Below are positions 1 to 14,110 of a stretch of 64,000 bases of DNA, piece after piece. Origin of the DNA: Elephas maximus indicus (lineage: Eukaryota > Chordata > Mammalia > Proboscidea > Elephantidae); assembly GCF_024166365.1 (NCBI RefSeq), contig NC_064835.1, positions 61,298,607-61,362,606 of the forward strand, read 5' to 3'. The position numbers and the translations under genes are program-made. Below the pieces are notes generated by a model. That model made no database searches, was not told where the DNA came from, and saw only the letters and a list, made by a program, of their open reading frames with translations. Position 1 is the first letter of the stretch. Every line of letters begins with the position of its first letter.

Positions 1-55
1 TGAACTGCCGACCCTTCGGTTAGCAGCTGTAGCACTTAACGCCACCAGGGTTTCC
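1..55 (-). repeat. AfroSINE fragment
   Basis: The reverse complement reads as the 5' head of an AfroSINE: a GGAAACCCTGGTGGCG-like start followed by the tRNA-like part with GCTAACC and GGCAGTTC. The rest lies outside the window. It sits in a LOXL3 intron. Confidence 0.8.
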
Positions 56-992
56 ATATATATATTTTTATATATAATTTTTTAATTCATTCTAGTGCAT
101 CTGTACCCAGCATACTATGTTCACATCTTACTCCTCAAGAGAAACAGCAGAGCAGGAACATGTACAAAGAAAGAACAACTAAGCTGGTAACAGGAAATTC
201 CACAAATGTGTAAGAATAGACAGATGAGGCCTGCATTCATGTATAAAGAGTTGGACAGAACAAAGAGGGGCCATAGTTAAAGTCTTCGAAATTACAAGAA
301 TAATGAGAGGAGAAAGAGACCTAAAATCCAGACACTAGCTTTAAGGCATCCTCTTGAAATAGGTCAATTATTTAGGCCAATTAAAAAGATAGAAGGCTTT
401 AGAATTTATTTCCCTGGAAGTAATTTTGGGAGATAGCTCAGTCTGTGAATCACCAAAACATGTGCGGTTGGAATTTGGGTAGGAGGAGTGCTAATATCTC
501 AAGCCAACTGACCTCATATTCCCCGGTCAAACCAAGGTAACGTCCTTGGTTATCCAGCCTTGGTCCTGGTCCACTGGCCTGATGCCTGGACAATGCCAGA
601 AGCCAGAGGCATACAAGGAAAAAATGACATACTCAGCCTCTTTAGTCATGACCAGGCTGGTTCTCTCTCCTAGCCTGGTCAGTCTGGCTGTCCTAACAAT
701 TCTAACACCTTCTATTACACCCCTGCCCTTAGCACCCCCTCCCTAAGTCCACCCTAATTGCTGAACCCAGAGTGCTTCTTCCTCATCGTTCCTTAGCCTG
801 ATTTCTATGGGTCCTGGTATAAGGACCATGAAGAGTAGGGCCTCAGAGTATCTGATGTTATAATGTCCTGCCCACCACGAACCCTTCGGAATGATGGAAA
901 AGAAATCTCGCCCCTGGTCCCAGACGCACCAGCCTTTTCCACTTGGTTCTAGACTGATCCTGATTCTACTATTATCCATCTTATCCTCACAG

Positions 993-1049
993 AAAGTTGA
1001 GGAAGCGAGCGGCCAAAGCCTCGGCCCGACGCCCCAAGCCCCTTGGAAG
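993..1049 (+). other. candidate 57-nt cassette exon in LOXL3
   Basis: A pyrimidine-rich acceptor ending in CACAG precedes position 993, and a GAAG/GTAATG donor follows 1049. The enclosed 57 nt is a multiple of three. The downstream LOXL3 exon begins with the third base of an Arg codon, so this segment would enter and leave in the correct phase. It would insert 19 residues, 9 of them Lys or Arg, beginning K-L-R-K-R, into SRCR domain 2 with no stop codon. I know of no such exon in human LOXL3. Chance cannot be excluded. Confidence 0.3.
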
Positions 1050-3938
1050 GTAATGGGGCAAGAGCCCCGGGACCTCCTGCTCGCCCCTGTGGCCCCAGAA
1101 GGTGGATGGATGGATGGCAGCCTATCCATGTCCATCCCAGAACCCAACCTGATCAGTTAGTGATGTGACTGGGGAATGGCCATCCCAGGGGGGAGAGGAG
1201 GAGAGGTAGCGCTTTGGTCTTAGGGAGCACAAGGAGGAAAGAATGTAATTCCTCAAATACCTTGGATTCCGGCCTCAGCCACCTGCATTCCTCCTCCTTC
1301 TCCCAATGCTCCACCTCCCTTAATTCACCACATCCCATTCCCTGTCCACCCTTTACCTTTCCTCTCATCTCCTCTCCCTGCACCCACCTGGACCATGGGA
1401 CATAACGGCATTTACTGGTGCTGAATCCAGAGAGCAGCAGGAGGTTCTGAAACACAGCTCAGCAGTGCTCAGCAGGCAGCACGTGCGGAAAACCCCCCGC
1501 CATCCTTTGCTTTTGCCCCTTCCCACCCTCAGCATGACGGGTCCCTCCCAGGAACAAACAAAATAACCCTCTACCTTTCCTGGGCCACAGACGGAACCAT
1601 TACCTCCACCAACTTCTTTCTGCTTCTTTCAGACCAGCCACCGAGCTTAAAGTCAAACCCAAACCCCAAGCAGGCAGGGACCCTATCGAGAGGTAAATTG
1701 AGTTCAGTTTGGCTGGAGAGGAGAGGGAAAGGCCGAGTAATGAAGTTGGAGGAACTGGGTGTATTCGGGGAGGGGGCCAGGAGAGGGCTGTTTACTGAAC
1801 GAGCTAACCAGGCGGCAGAGGAGGAGCAGCTGCTGTCACAAATCACCTTCCAGATCATTTACCCAAATATTAAGGCTGGCCTGATGTTGGCCTCTGGAGA
1901 CTTAATGCTTGTCACTGGATCTTTTAAAATCTCAGTAGAGTTCATCCACTCACTTCCCTTGTTCATGTGCTTCTCTGTCTTTCCCCAGTGAATCGAGTAG
2001 GTAATCTGCCACTTTTCTCCTTCAGATAGAGGCCATGCTTACCTCTTCCCAAGACGTTAAGTTTGCCTAAGGGGTCACTGTTCCCATCTTACTTTTTTTT
2101 TGTTGTTTTAAATAAGCGCCACCAACCTACCTAAGATGGAGGTGAGACCCAGAGACCACTTTGGAACCCTTACCAGGGATGGAATCCTGCCTGCATCTCT
2201 TCCCCAGTTTACGGTTAGACTCCCAACTCCATCATTGTCCTCCTGGGTTCCTTCAGGACTTAAGGGAGTGGAAAGCTTCCAGCCCCGGTGCTTACACCGG
2301 TAAACATGGCTTCAAAAGGCAGTTTGCACATTTAAAGTCTCCTTGATAACTTCTTCAGCAGTGACTGAGGTGCAGAGAATTCATCTTTCTATTGTCCCTC
2401 CTCTCCCCAGCATATTTGGGGATCACCCAGCGGTCCCTCATGTACCTTATTCCCCAGTCCTCCCTCTGGTGGCTTCAAAGGTGCTCAGAATTTGGGGTGT
2501 TCTTTTAGTGCACTTCGAGCTTAGGGTCGTCTTCACCCAGCATGGCCATACTCTGGCCTTCCCCGACTTCCACATTAAAGGACGCACTGCAGTTTTAACT
2601 TTGTTAGTTGTGGGGAAAAGGGGAGGGAGGAGTTTAGAAGATACATGTCTTTTTCCTGTGATGGCCTTTTTGAATTTTATTTTAGCCATGCAGGACTTAG
2701 GGAGAGTACCTGATCTCTTTGACCTTCAGAATCCATTTCTCCTGAGCTTCCACAAAGGTATTCTGTAAAGTCTCCAGGCTTCTCTTGTCTGTTCTGTGTA
2801 TATACTTTTCCCCCTCTCCATGTCTTCCTAACCAATGGCTTCAAGTCCTCATATTCCTTCCTTCCTCCAACATCAAGTGATGGGCACATCAGTGCAATAA
2901 TTCCCCCCACAAAATCAGCCTCCCAGGCCCAGGCCACCAATATCAGGCCTCATCTGGTTCCCTTCCTCTCTGGGCTAGAACCAACCACCATTCTAAGAAG
3001 AATATAATTCTCTCATCCACACACCTCATTGCAATCTCTTGCTCCATTGATGTTGACAAGCAAATCCCCTCATTCACTCAAGCATTTCTTTGTCGTGTTT
3101 CCAACCTTTAACGTCTCTAGTTTAGTCCCATTTTCCTGCTCAGGCAGCTTAGGGAACAGTCTTTCTGTTACGTTTAAACTGAAGAAGCATGGACTTGTTC
3201 AAGACTGTCATTCTTGGCTCAGGGCCTGGCGTAGCTTTACCGTTTGTTGGTCACATCTGCCCTTCTTCTCTGGTCACGTGGTTGCTCCAGCTTTTGCCTG
3301 TCCTGCATTTATGCATTTTCATTCCTGCATCTGCCAGTCTAGTCCTTCTTGTGTCCATTCTCTGGTCTGTTCTTCCTGTAACTGCCCATCATACTCTGTC
3401 CTGCGTTCTCTGGCCTGGAAGCCCCTCTGGCCCCTAAGAAGCCATTTGGATTTGCTCACTCCTTTGGATCCTGACTCATTCCTCATTTCAGTCTCAGCAC
3501 AGTAGAGGGATCGCTCGCTCTGGCTACTCAGGCTTCCTGTTTGTGTCAGCCACACCCTCCTGGCCATCTCATCCAGCTGGGCAGCCCTGGCCCCCCTTTC
3601 TCTTTGCAACACAGCCTTAGCCTCAACCTCCATTAGGGCCAACTATTTGGAACAAGGTTTCTGTCAGGCAAATCACTACTAGTCATCCTTCCCATAGGGC
3701 TCTTCTGCTGCCAGAGGTCCCCAGGGGTCTTCCTGTCTGGGTACTCTAGGCTCTTTCAGCCCAGAAACTTGGCATTTCCTTTGTCTCTTTGGAGGGAAAC
3801 AGAGAAGAGAAGGAGGGAAGAAGGGAGAAAGTGGTCAGGAGAGGTTGCAGGGTGGTGAGGCATGGAGTGGGAGGAAGGTGTGGGCAGAGAGGCAGGAGCA
3901 TTGTTTCATCCTGCTGTCCCCCACTCCTGTCCCCCCAG

Positions 3939-6900
3939 GCTGCTGGCCCAGCGGCAGCAACACTTCTTTGGTCTGCACGGGGTGGCGTGTGTGGGCACAG
4001 AGGCCCACCTCTCCCTCTGCTCCCTGGAGTTCTATCGTGCCAATGACACGATCAGGTGCCCTGGAGGGGCCCCTGCGGTGGTGAGCTGTGTGTCAGGCCC
4101 TCTCTACGCTGCTTCCAGTGGCCAGAAGAAGCAACAACAGTGGAAACCTCAGGCGGAGGTGTGTGAGACAATGACTATGATCTTCCCCACCCCAGGTGGA
4201 AAAACCCCTAGCCTGGCCATCCCCTGACTAAGCACAGCCCTGACCTTCGAAGACAGAGAGGAACATTCCAGGGAGTGGCCACAGACCTGATACCTCCCCT
4301 CCCTGCCTCCACTAATCTCATGCAATGCCCATGTCTATTTAATCCTCTCCACGCTGATGTTTCCATTCACTGCTGTTGGGCACGTCTCTCTCCTCTGTAG
4401 GTCCTTGTGCGTCTAAAGGGTGGATCCCACCCTGGAGAGGGCCGGGTGGAAGTCTTGAAGGCTGGCACGTGGGGCACAGTCTGTGACCGCAAGTGGGATC
4501 TCCTGGCAGCCAGCGTGGTGTGTCGGGAGCTGGGCTTCGGGAGCGCTCAAGAGGCTCTGAGTGGTGCCCGCATGGGGCAGGGTGAGGGGCATGGAGGTGG
4601 AAGGGAGAGGGAAGGAGGAGGTATATACTCCTGGGGGGAGTACCTTCCTTGGGAAGAAGGTTAGGATACCCCTGGGCAGACAGTGAAGGTGCAGTTACAG
4701 CCTCCTGATCTTTGACATCTGGCCCTAGGCATGGGTGCCATCCACTTGAGTGAAGTGCGATGCTCTGGACAGGAACCTTCCATCTGGAATTGCCCCCACA
4801 AGAACATCACAGCTGAGGACTGCTCCCATAGCCGGGATGCTGGGGTCCGATGCAACCTGCCGTACACTGGGGTGGAGACCAAGGTCAGTCATACTGTCCC
4901 CCTTGGTTCAGGTCTCCACCAGTCATCCCAGCCAGCCCTGGGCTCCAACCTGCAGTCTGATGTGCCCAGCCCACTATGCCAGGGGCCTGCCATCCTGCAG
5001 CTCCCGCCTGGTTCCACCACCACTATCTAGCTCTTTATGTGCCTCCAAACCACAGACTTCCACCCCGGTCCAAAAGCTTCCCCCAACACCTCCATTATGC
5101 GTCATCACAGATCCGACTCAGTGGGGGCCGCAGTCGATATGAGGGGCGAGTTGAGGTGCAAATTGGAGGACCTGGGGCCCTTCGCTGGGGTCTCATCTGT
5201 GGGGATGACTGGGGGACACTGGAAGCCATGGTGGCCTGTAGACAACTCGGCCTGGGCTACGCCAGCCATGGCCTGCAGGTGAGTGGGAAGGGGAGAGGGA
5301 GCCAAGGCCATTACCTCCAAAGCCTTTGCCTGGGGCAGATGAGTGTGGATGTGATCCCTTGGCCTAGGAGGCTGGTTTCTGGGGCCTCAAGGAGCCATCT
5401 ACCTATGTCCCCAGGAGACCTGGTACTGGGACTCGGGGAATATAACAGAGCTGGTGATGAGTGGAGTGCGCTGCACAGGGACCGAGCTGTCCCTAGACCA
5501 ATGTGCTCATCACAGCCCCCACATCACCTGCAAGAGGACAGGGACCCGCTTTACCGCTGGAGTCATCTGTTCTGAGAGTGAGTGTAGGGTAGGGTGCTGC
5601 AAGCCCGTGTGTCTGGGCCACCCCTTTGTGGGGAAAGAGGGGGCTGAAATCTGGAGGGGTACACCTTCCCCATGGAAAATCAGCCTCATACACCTAGGGG
5701 TGGGCAGAAGCACCCCCATTTGTCCCTGCTCCTCAGCAGTGATTTCTAATACACTCCTTCGTTCTCTGGGGCAGCTGCGTCCGATCTGCTGCTGCACTCG
5801 GCACTGGTACAGGAGACGGCCTACATCGAGGACCGGCCCCTTCACATGTTGTACTGTGCTGCCGAGGAGAACTGCCTGGCCAGCTCGGCCCGCTCAGCCA
5901 ACTGGCCTTATGGCCACCGGCGTCTGCTCCGATTCTCCTCCCAGATCCACAACCTGGGACGCGCTGACTTCAGGCCTAAGGCTGGCCGCCACTCCTGGGT
6001 GTGGCACGAGTGTCATGGGTGAGAGGGTAGGGGATCAAGTAGAAAGGCAAGAGCAAACGAGAGACTGAAAGGGCTGACTCAATAGGGGGATAGCAAGTGG
6101 GAGAAGGGAGTAAGATGTATGTAAACCTACATGTGACAGACTGATTGGAATGGTAAATGTTCACTTGAAGCTTAATAAAAATTAATTAAAAAAAAGAAGA
6201 AAGGCAAGAGCACAGGGAGTGGGCAGGCCTGCTGCAGGTAGGGAAGGAAACAGTTCTCTTGCCCCTTGTCCCCACAGGCACTACCACAGTATGGACATCT
6301 TCACTCACTACGATATTCTGACCCCCAATGGCACCAAGGTGGCTGAGGGCCACAAAGCTAGTTTCTGTCTAGAAGATACTGAGTGTTATGAGGGTGAGTT
6401 GGGGCCTAGAATGGACTAGTGTCTCCATCCCACAGCCTTTCCTCACACTGACATATACCAACCCCTTCAGATGTCGCCAAGAGGTATGAGTGCGCCAACT
6501 TTGGAGAGCAGGGCATCACTGTGGGTTGCTGGGATCTCTACCGGCATGACATCGACTGTCAGTGGATCGACATCACAGATGTGAAGCCAGGAAACTACAT
6601 TCTACAGGTGCTTGGGGTCTGTCTGAGATGTCCAGATGACAAGTGGGAGGAACGTTAGGGGCACCTTAGGATTTGAAGACTACAACTGGGTGAAATGGCC
6701 CTTCTCGCACTCACAGGTGGTCATCAACCCAAATTTTGAAGTAGCTGAGAGTGACTTCACCAACAACGCAATGAAATGTAACTGCAAATACGACGGACAT
6801 CGCATCTGGGTGCACAACTGCCACATCGGTATTTGATGGATGAGCAGTGAGGGGGAGGCCTTCGTTCTCTTTTCCTGACTAAGTTGTCTGTCTTCCCACC

Positions 6901-7082
6901 CACCTCTGGATCTCTCAGCCTCTCCATTTTGATCCACCCTGCCCCACAATGGGTCTCTTTTCCTGCCTCTGCCCAGAGTGCCTCCCACACCACCTGTTTA
7001 CTCTGCAGGTGATGCCTTCAGTGAAGAAGCCAACAAGAGATTTGAGCGCTACCCTGGCCAGACCAACAACCAGATCATCTAA
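3939..7082 (+). CDS. LOXL3: lysyl oxidase homolog 3, C-terminal ~520 residues
   Basis: LOXL3 is a secreted copper amine oxidase that oxidises peptidyl lysine in collagen and elastin, and it also has reported nuclear roles. Ten exons are visible: 3939-4158, 4401-4581, 4729-4883, 5111-5278, 5415-5577, 5775-6018, 6278-6393, 6471-6607, 6717-6828 and 7009-7082. All join in phase with GT-AG introns. They encode the end of SRCR domain 2, SRCR domains 3 and 4, and the complete catalytic domain. The copper-binding segment [11 protein letters not shown] is at about 5992-6289. The LTQ cofactor residues are present, with Lys in D-V-K-P-G-N and Tyr in K-Y-D-G-H. The protein ends in N-Q-I-I. Compared with remembered human LOXL3 (753 aa), the first ~230 residues lie upstream of the window. 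The gene runs tail-to-tail into HTRA2. The assignment is secure because identity to the human protein is very high throughout. Confidence 0.97.
6041..6212 (+). mobile_element. short retroposed insert with 15-bp target duplication
   Basis: The 15-base string AGAAAGGCAAGAGCA occurs at 6041-6055 and again at 6198-6212. The intervening ~142 bp ends in an A-rich tail preceded by AATAAA. These are the marks of LINE-mediated insertion of a short, 5'-truncated RNA copy. The body (about 6056-6185) is probably the 3' end of a LINE, but I cannot name the source. It lies in the LOXL3 intron between 6018 and 6278 and leaves both splice sites intact. Confidence 0.7.
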
Positions 7083-7668
7083 GGTGCCACCACCCTCTGC
7101 AAACCACCACTGGCCCCTAATGGCAGGGGTCCGAGGCTGCCATTACCTCAGGAGCTTACCAAGGGATCCCTGATGTCAGCAGGCTCACTGCACTCCCCCA
7201 GCTGTGCCCTAGGGATGTGGAACTGCCAAGCAGAAGTCACCACCCTCCCTGCTAGGCCAGCTGTCAGCATCTGTGGCCCAGCACCAAGCCGAGCCCATCA
7301 CAACGCAGCGCCTAACTAACTGCCCATAACAACAGATGGCAGTGGCTACTTATTTTGAATGGGGAGGTCAAGACGGTCAGCTCCAGTATCTCCCCTCAGT
7401 TCAGAGGGGGATACAGCCTTACCTCTAGCCTTTTGGTGGGGGAAAAACCCAGCTCCCTCCCCTTGTTTTGACTATAACAGGTTGCTAGGTATAATTTTAT
7501 TTTATATAAAAAGTGTTTTTGTGAGTCTTCAGAACCCAGGAATTGGTGCTGGTGGTTGGAGGGACCTGCCCCCACTGGTTCATTTAATCCTCTGCCTATG
7601 TGCCCTCGGAGCTGAGGCCAGGAAGGCAGGAGGAAGTCAGCAGGAGCCTCAGACTCTTGCTGATCCAT
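7083..7668. other. convergent 3' UTRs of LOXL3 and HTRA2
   Basis: Only 586 bp separate the two stop codons. No canonical AATAAA is evident for LOXL3 on the plus strand. The minus strand has one for HTRA2 at 7496-7501. The two 3' UTRs may overlap. Confidence 0.6.
7496..7501 (-). terminator. HTRA2: HTRA2 poly(A) signal AATAAA
   Basis: The minus strand reads AATAAA 168 nt downstream of the HTRA2 stop codon, in an AT-rich island within otherwise GC-rich sequence. It is the only canonical hexamer between the two genes in that direction. Confidence 0.6.
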
Positions 7669-10594
<2,926 letters not shown>

Positions 10595-10747
10595 CAGCTC
10601 CGCCTCGGCTGCCTCCTCGCCCGCCCTACTCAGAGGCGGTGCCCTGGACGAAGCAGACGGGACGCGAGGTACGCCGGTACCTGAAGTCCTCTAGAAATGC
10701 ACGCCGGGACCCAGGATTCCGAGAGGCGACTCCGCCCCCGGCGCCGC

Positions 10748-10766
10748 GAATGCTGGGAATTGTGGT
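10748..10766 (-). promoter_or_regulatory. ZNF143/THAP11 (SBS)-like motif
   Basis: The minus strand reads ACCACAATTCCCAGCATTC, close to the known ACTACAATTCCCAGCATGC motif with two differences. It is well placed in the shared HTRA2/AUP1 promoter. Confidence 0.65.
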
Positions 10767-10809
10767 CCCCCCGGGACGTGAGCTCTGAGGCGGCCCAAGG
10801 GGCCGCGGG

Positions 10810-10827
10810 GCATGCTGGGACCACTAG
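10810..10827 (-). promoter_or_regulatory. partial ZNF143/THAP11-like motif
   Basis: The minus strand contains CCCAGCATGC, the core of the same motif, preceded by AGTGGT instead of ACAATT. It lies 62 bp from the better copy and is weaker. Confidence 0.4.
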
Positions 10828-10962
10828 CCCTTCCGGGCGCCTCTGCGGGATTTCGGGCTCCGACACCCTGGGCGGATGCCCAAGGACTGCCTTCCCAGGA
10901 GCCCCTGCGGCGGGGCGCGAAGATGGCGGCGACCGTGGCCGGGCACCGCTAAAGCAGCAGCG

Positions 10963-13725
10963 ATGGAACCTCCTCCAGCACCGGGGCCGGAGCGGCTCTT
11001 TGACTCGCACCGGTAAGAGCCTCGGCGGGAAGAAGCCGACTTTCGCGTCCCCTCGGCTTTGGCGCCCGATTATTCTGTTTCTCGCCCACAGGCTCCCGAG
11101 TGACGGCTTCCTGCTCCTCGCGCTGCTGCTCTACGCGCCCGTCGGGTTCTGCCTCCTAGTCCTGCGCCTGTTTCTCGGGCTCCACGTCTTCCTGGTCAGC
11201 TGCGCGCTGCCAGACAGCATCCTTCGCAGGTTCCGACCCGGCGCTCGAGGAGGGTCAGGGCTGGGCCCGGCCCGAGGCCGTGCAGTCACCGGCGTCTATG
11301 TCTCCAGGTTCGTGGTGCGGACCATGTGTGCGGTGCTGGGGCTCGTGGCCCGGCAGGACGACTCCAGACTCCGAGATCACCGCGTCAGAGTCCTCATTTC
11401 CAACCACGTGACACCTTTCGACCACAACATAGTCAATTTACTTACCAACTGTAGCACGGTGAGTGGGCGCGAAACCAAAGAGCATCCCGGGGGCGGTTCC
11501 CTTGGGCCCAGCTCTAAGGCTTCCCTCTGCCCGCCCCTCCGCCCGCCTATTCGGGTTTCCCTTGGGGACCACAAGGTACTGACCCTTACCCTTAGCCCCA
11601 CTTATCTGTCTCACATGTCAGTTTTTCTCGTTTCCCTCCATTATTCTTGCTTTCTCTTTCCAGCCTCTGCTCAACAGTTCTCCTAGCTTTGTGTGCTGGT
11701 CTCGGGGCTTCATGGAGATGGAAGGACGCGGGGAGTTGGTGGAGTCACTCAAGAGATTCTGTGCTTCCAGGAGGCTTCCCCCAACCCCTCTGCTGCTGTT
11801 CCCTGAGGAGGAAGCCACCAATGGCCGAGAGGGTCTCCTGCACTTCAGGTGGGTAAGCACAGGTATTGGGCTCCAACTGGGAAGGTGGTCAGCCCTGGGG
11901 ACCCTTGGGTTTTCACCTTACTGGTCAGCCCTCGCTGCCCTGAACCCCTCTATACTCCATCTGCTTAGTTGTACAGTTTGACAGTTTCCTATTTTAAGTC
12001 CGGTAGGAGCTGCTAACTGGGCTGGGTTCCTATTCTCTCCTTCTTCTAGTTCCTGGCCATTTTCTATCCAGGATGTCATACAGCCTCTTACCTTGCGAGT
12101 TCGGAGACCCCTGGTCTCTGTGGTGAGTATGTGTTGGACAAGGAATTTCTAGGGTTTGGAGGGGAAGTTTCTCACCCCTGGCGCTGGCTCAGGACTCACG
12201 TCATGCCCTCCCCTCAGACGGTGTCAGATGCCTCCTGGGTCTCAGAACTGCTGTGGTCACTTTTCGTCCCTTTCACGGTGTACCAAGTAAGGTATTAACT
12301 ATCTTCACTTTTTGGTGGCTGGGGAGAAGCTTACCTCAAGGTCAAGGAGATAGATACCTCCGCCTTGTCTGCTTGCAGATTTTTTAACGTTAAGGTTGCA
12401 CCACAGAGGCAACACAAAGTATTTATTATCGTCCCACCCTCACCACCACTTTACATAAGAAGAGGTACCAAGAGTGGGGAGGGGATGGCAGCCTTTACCC
12501 CAGCTGCCCCCAACATGGCCCTGGATTATTCTTTGCAGGTGGCTCCAGCCTGTTCATCGCCAGCTTGGGGAGGGGAATGAGGAATTTGCTCTCCGGGTAC
12601 AACAGGTGATGGGGTACACAAGCAGGGTGGAATTGGGGTCTTTCCCAGAAGATGATGGAAAAAGTCTTGAGGCCTCAGTTCTTGACACTTCCAACCTTCC
12701 AATTTGCCTTAGTTAATGGCCAAGGAATTGGGCCAGAGAGGTACACGGCTCACTCCAGCAGACAAAGCAGAGCACATGAAGCGACAAAGACACCCCAGAT
12801 TACGTCCCTCATCAGGTGTGTGGTCCTTGTACACAGGCTTTTCATTTTTCATCCTACTGTGATTTTCTTCCTATCCTTGTGCTAGTCAGTTTCTCCTTTC
12901 TCCTGGTTCTGTACTTACCATGTTTTTAATTTCTTTTTTGGCAGCCCAGTCTTCTTTTTCTTCCTCTCCTGGCCTTTCTCCTGATGTGCAGTTGGCAACT
13001 CTGGCTCAGAGAGTCAAGGAGGTTTTGCCCCATGTGCCACTGGGTGTCATCCAAAGAGACTTGGGTATGGGAAAGGGTGGCTTCAGACAAGGAGACAAGA
13101 GGGTTGTGAGGGGAGAAGGTGAGCAGTAACAGACTACCCTTTCTTCTTTTCTCTTCTTCCCCAGCCAGGACCGGCTGTGTAGACTTGACCATCACTAATC
13201 TCCTTGAGGGGGCTGTAGCCTTCATGCCTGAAGACATCACTGAAGGGACTCAGTCCCTTCCCCCTGCCTCTTCCCCCAAGGTGAGACCCAGAAAATAAGG
13301 GTCAGGCCCAAGACTTGGGGTGGGAACGGGTGTCCTCATACTCCTTCGCCCTGGTCTCTCTTTTTTGATTCTGAGACGCTAGCACAGTGCCTTTCTTACA
13401 AAGTAGGCACTCGATGCGTGTTTAATGATGATGACTTCGCAAGCCTTCTGACATTGTGATCACCTCAGTTCCCCAGCTCTGGCCCGGTGACCCCTCAGCC
13501 CACAGCCCTAACATTTGCCAAGTCCTCCTGGGCCCGGCAGGAGAGCCTGCAGGAGCGCAAGCAGGCACTTTACGAATACGCGAGAAGGTGAGGAGGATAG
13601 AGGACAAGGTAGGAAAGGGCAGGCTAGAGAAAGGAATCACGGAGCTCAGGTGAAAAGCCCACACGATGTCTTCTTCCTATGTTCACAGGAGATTCACAGA
13701 GAGACAGGCCCAGGAGGCTGACTGA
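10963..13725 (+). CDS. AUP1: AUP1 lipid droplet-regulating VLDL assembly factor
   Basis: AUP1 is a hairpin protein of the ER and lipid droplets that recruits the E2 enzyme UBE2G2 to ER-associated degradation complexes. Twelve exons join in phase: 10963-11012, 11092-11229, 11308-11458, 11664-11848, 12050-12122, 12218-12291, 12539-12605, 12713-12815, 12945-13064, 13165-13280, 13469-13587 and 13689-13725. They give 410 residues, the length of the human protein. A Leu-rich membrane hairpin covers about residues 20-50. An acyltransferase-like domain carries H-V-T-P-F-D near residues 96-101. A CUE domain spans about 295-340. The C-terminus, with W-A-R-Q-E-S-L and E-R-K-Q-A-L-Y-E-Y, is the UBE2G2-binding region. 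Exon 1 is short and lies in the promoter CpG island shared with HTRA2. Nothing is broken. Confidence 0.98.
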
Positions 13726-13849
13726 GCTCAGAGGAGCAGGATGGCACCCAGAGCCGCAGGACGGGGACTGGGGGCAGCCCTCACCCAATTCACAACAGGC
13801 TGGATGGGTGGGTGGTATAAAGGGAGGGATGGGGCTCCTCCAGTGTCAC

Positions 13850-13855
13850 ATTAAA
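13850..13855 (+). terminator. AUP1: AUP1 poly(A) signal ATTAAA
   Basis: ATTAAA lies 125 nt after the AUP1 stop codon and is followed by GT-rich sequence from about 13875. No AATAAA is closer. Confidence 0.6.
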
Positions 13856-14090
13856 TTCAGGGTTTTCATTCAAGGTCTCTGTTGCCTCTTTGGGTCTCAA
13901 AAGCCCTGAGCAGGTCCCTTCCCTTGGTTGTGGGGGTGGGAGTGAGGGCCTCCTTGTGAATTTATGGAGAATGATCAGAATGGAAGTGTCTGAAATCACC
14001 TCATGGCCAAGAGTAACTCAACTGAAACCCACCAGCAACCGGATCCCAGCTCGGGTGTTGACCCCAGGTTTGCGAAGAAAGAGCTACAAA

Positions 14091-14110
14091 ACTGCAATTC
14101 CCAAGATGCC
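14091..14110 (+). promoter_or_regulatory. ZNF143/THAP11-like motif, candidate DQX1 promoter
   Basis: ACTGCAATTCCCAAGATGCC resembles the ACTACAATTCCCAGCATGC consensus with a few differences, in plus orientation. It lies ~570 bp upstream of the first DQX1 coding exon. Confidence 0.45.

Larger units (their letters stand above)
1..3938 (+). other. LOXL3: LOXL3 intron (partial)
   Basis: No exon of the remembered human LOXL3 protein could be found here, so I read this as the 3' part of the intron before the first recognisable exon at 3939. The expected preceding residues, the C-terminal half of SRCR domain 2's first strand set, are absent. Apart from an AfroSINE stub at the edge and a purine-rich stretch near 3790-3880, the sequence looks unique, with weak old-repeat character. 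A possible small exon at 993-1049 is listed separately. Confidence 0.7.
10595..10962. promoter_or_regulatory. HTRA2/AUP1 bidirectional CpG promoter
   Basis: The two start codons face away from each other across 368 bp of GC- and CpG-rich DNA without a TATA box. It holds two ZNF143/THAP11-like motifs and, at 10920-10930, an AAGATGGCGGC YY1-type element just upstream of the AUP1 start. This architecture is typical of housekeeping divergent promoters. Confidence 0.8.

Noticed and set aside
10697-11686. Long plus-strand frame covering AUP1 exons 1-3
   Set aside because: It reads through two introns and stays open because of GC content. The real AUP1 exons are in the same region with clean splice sites.
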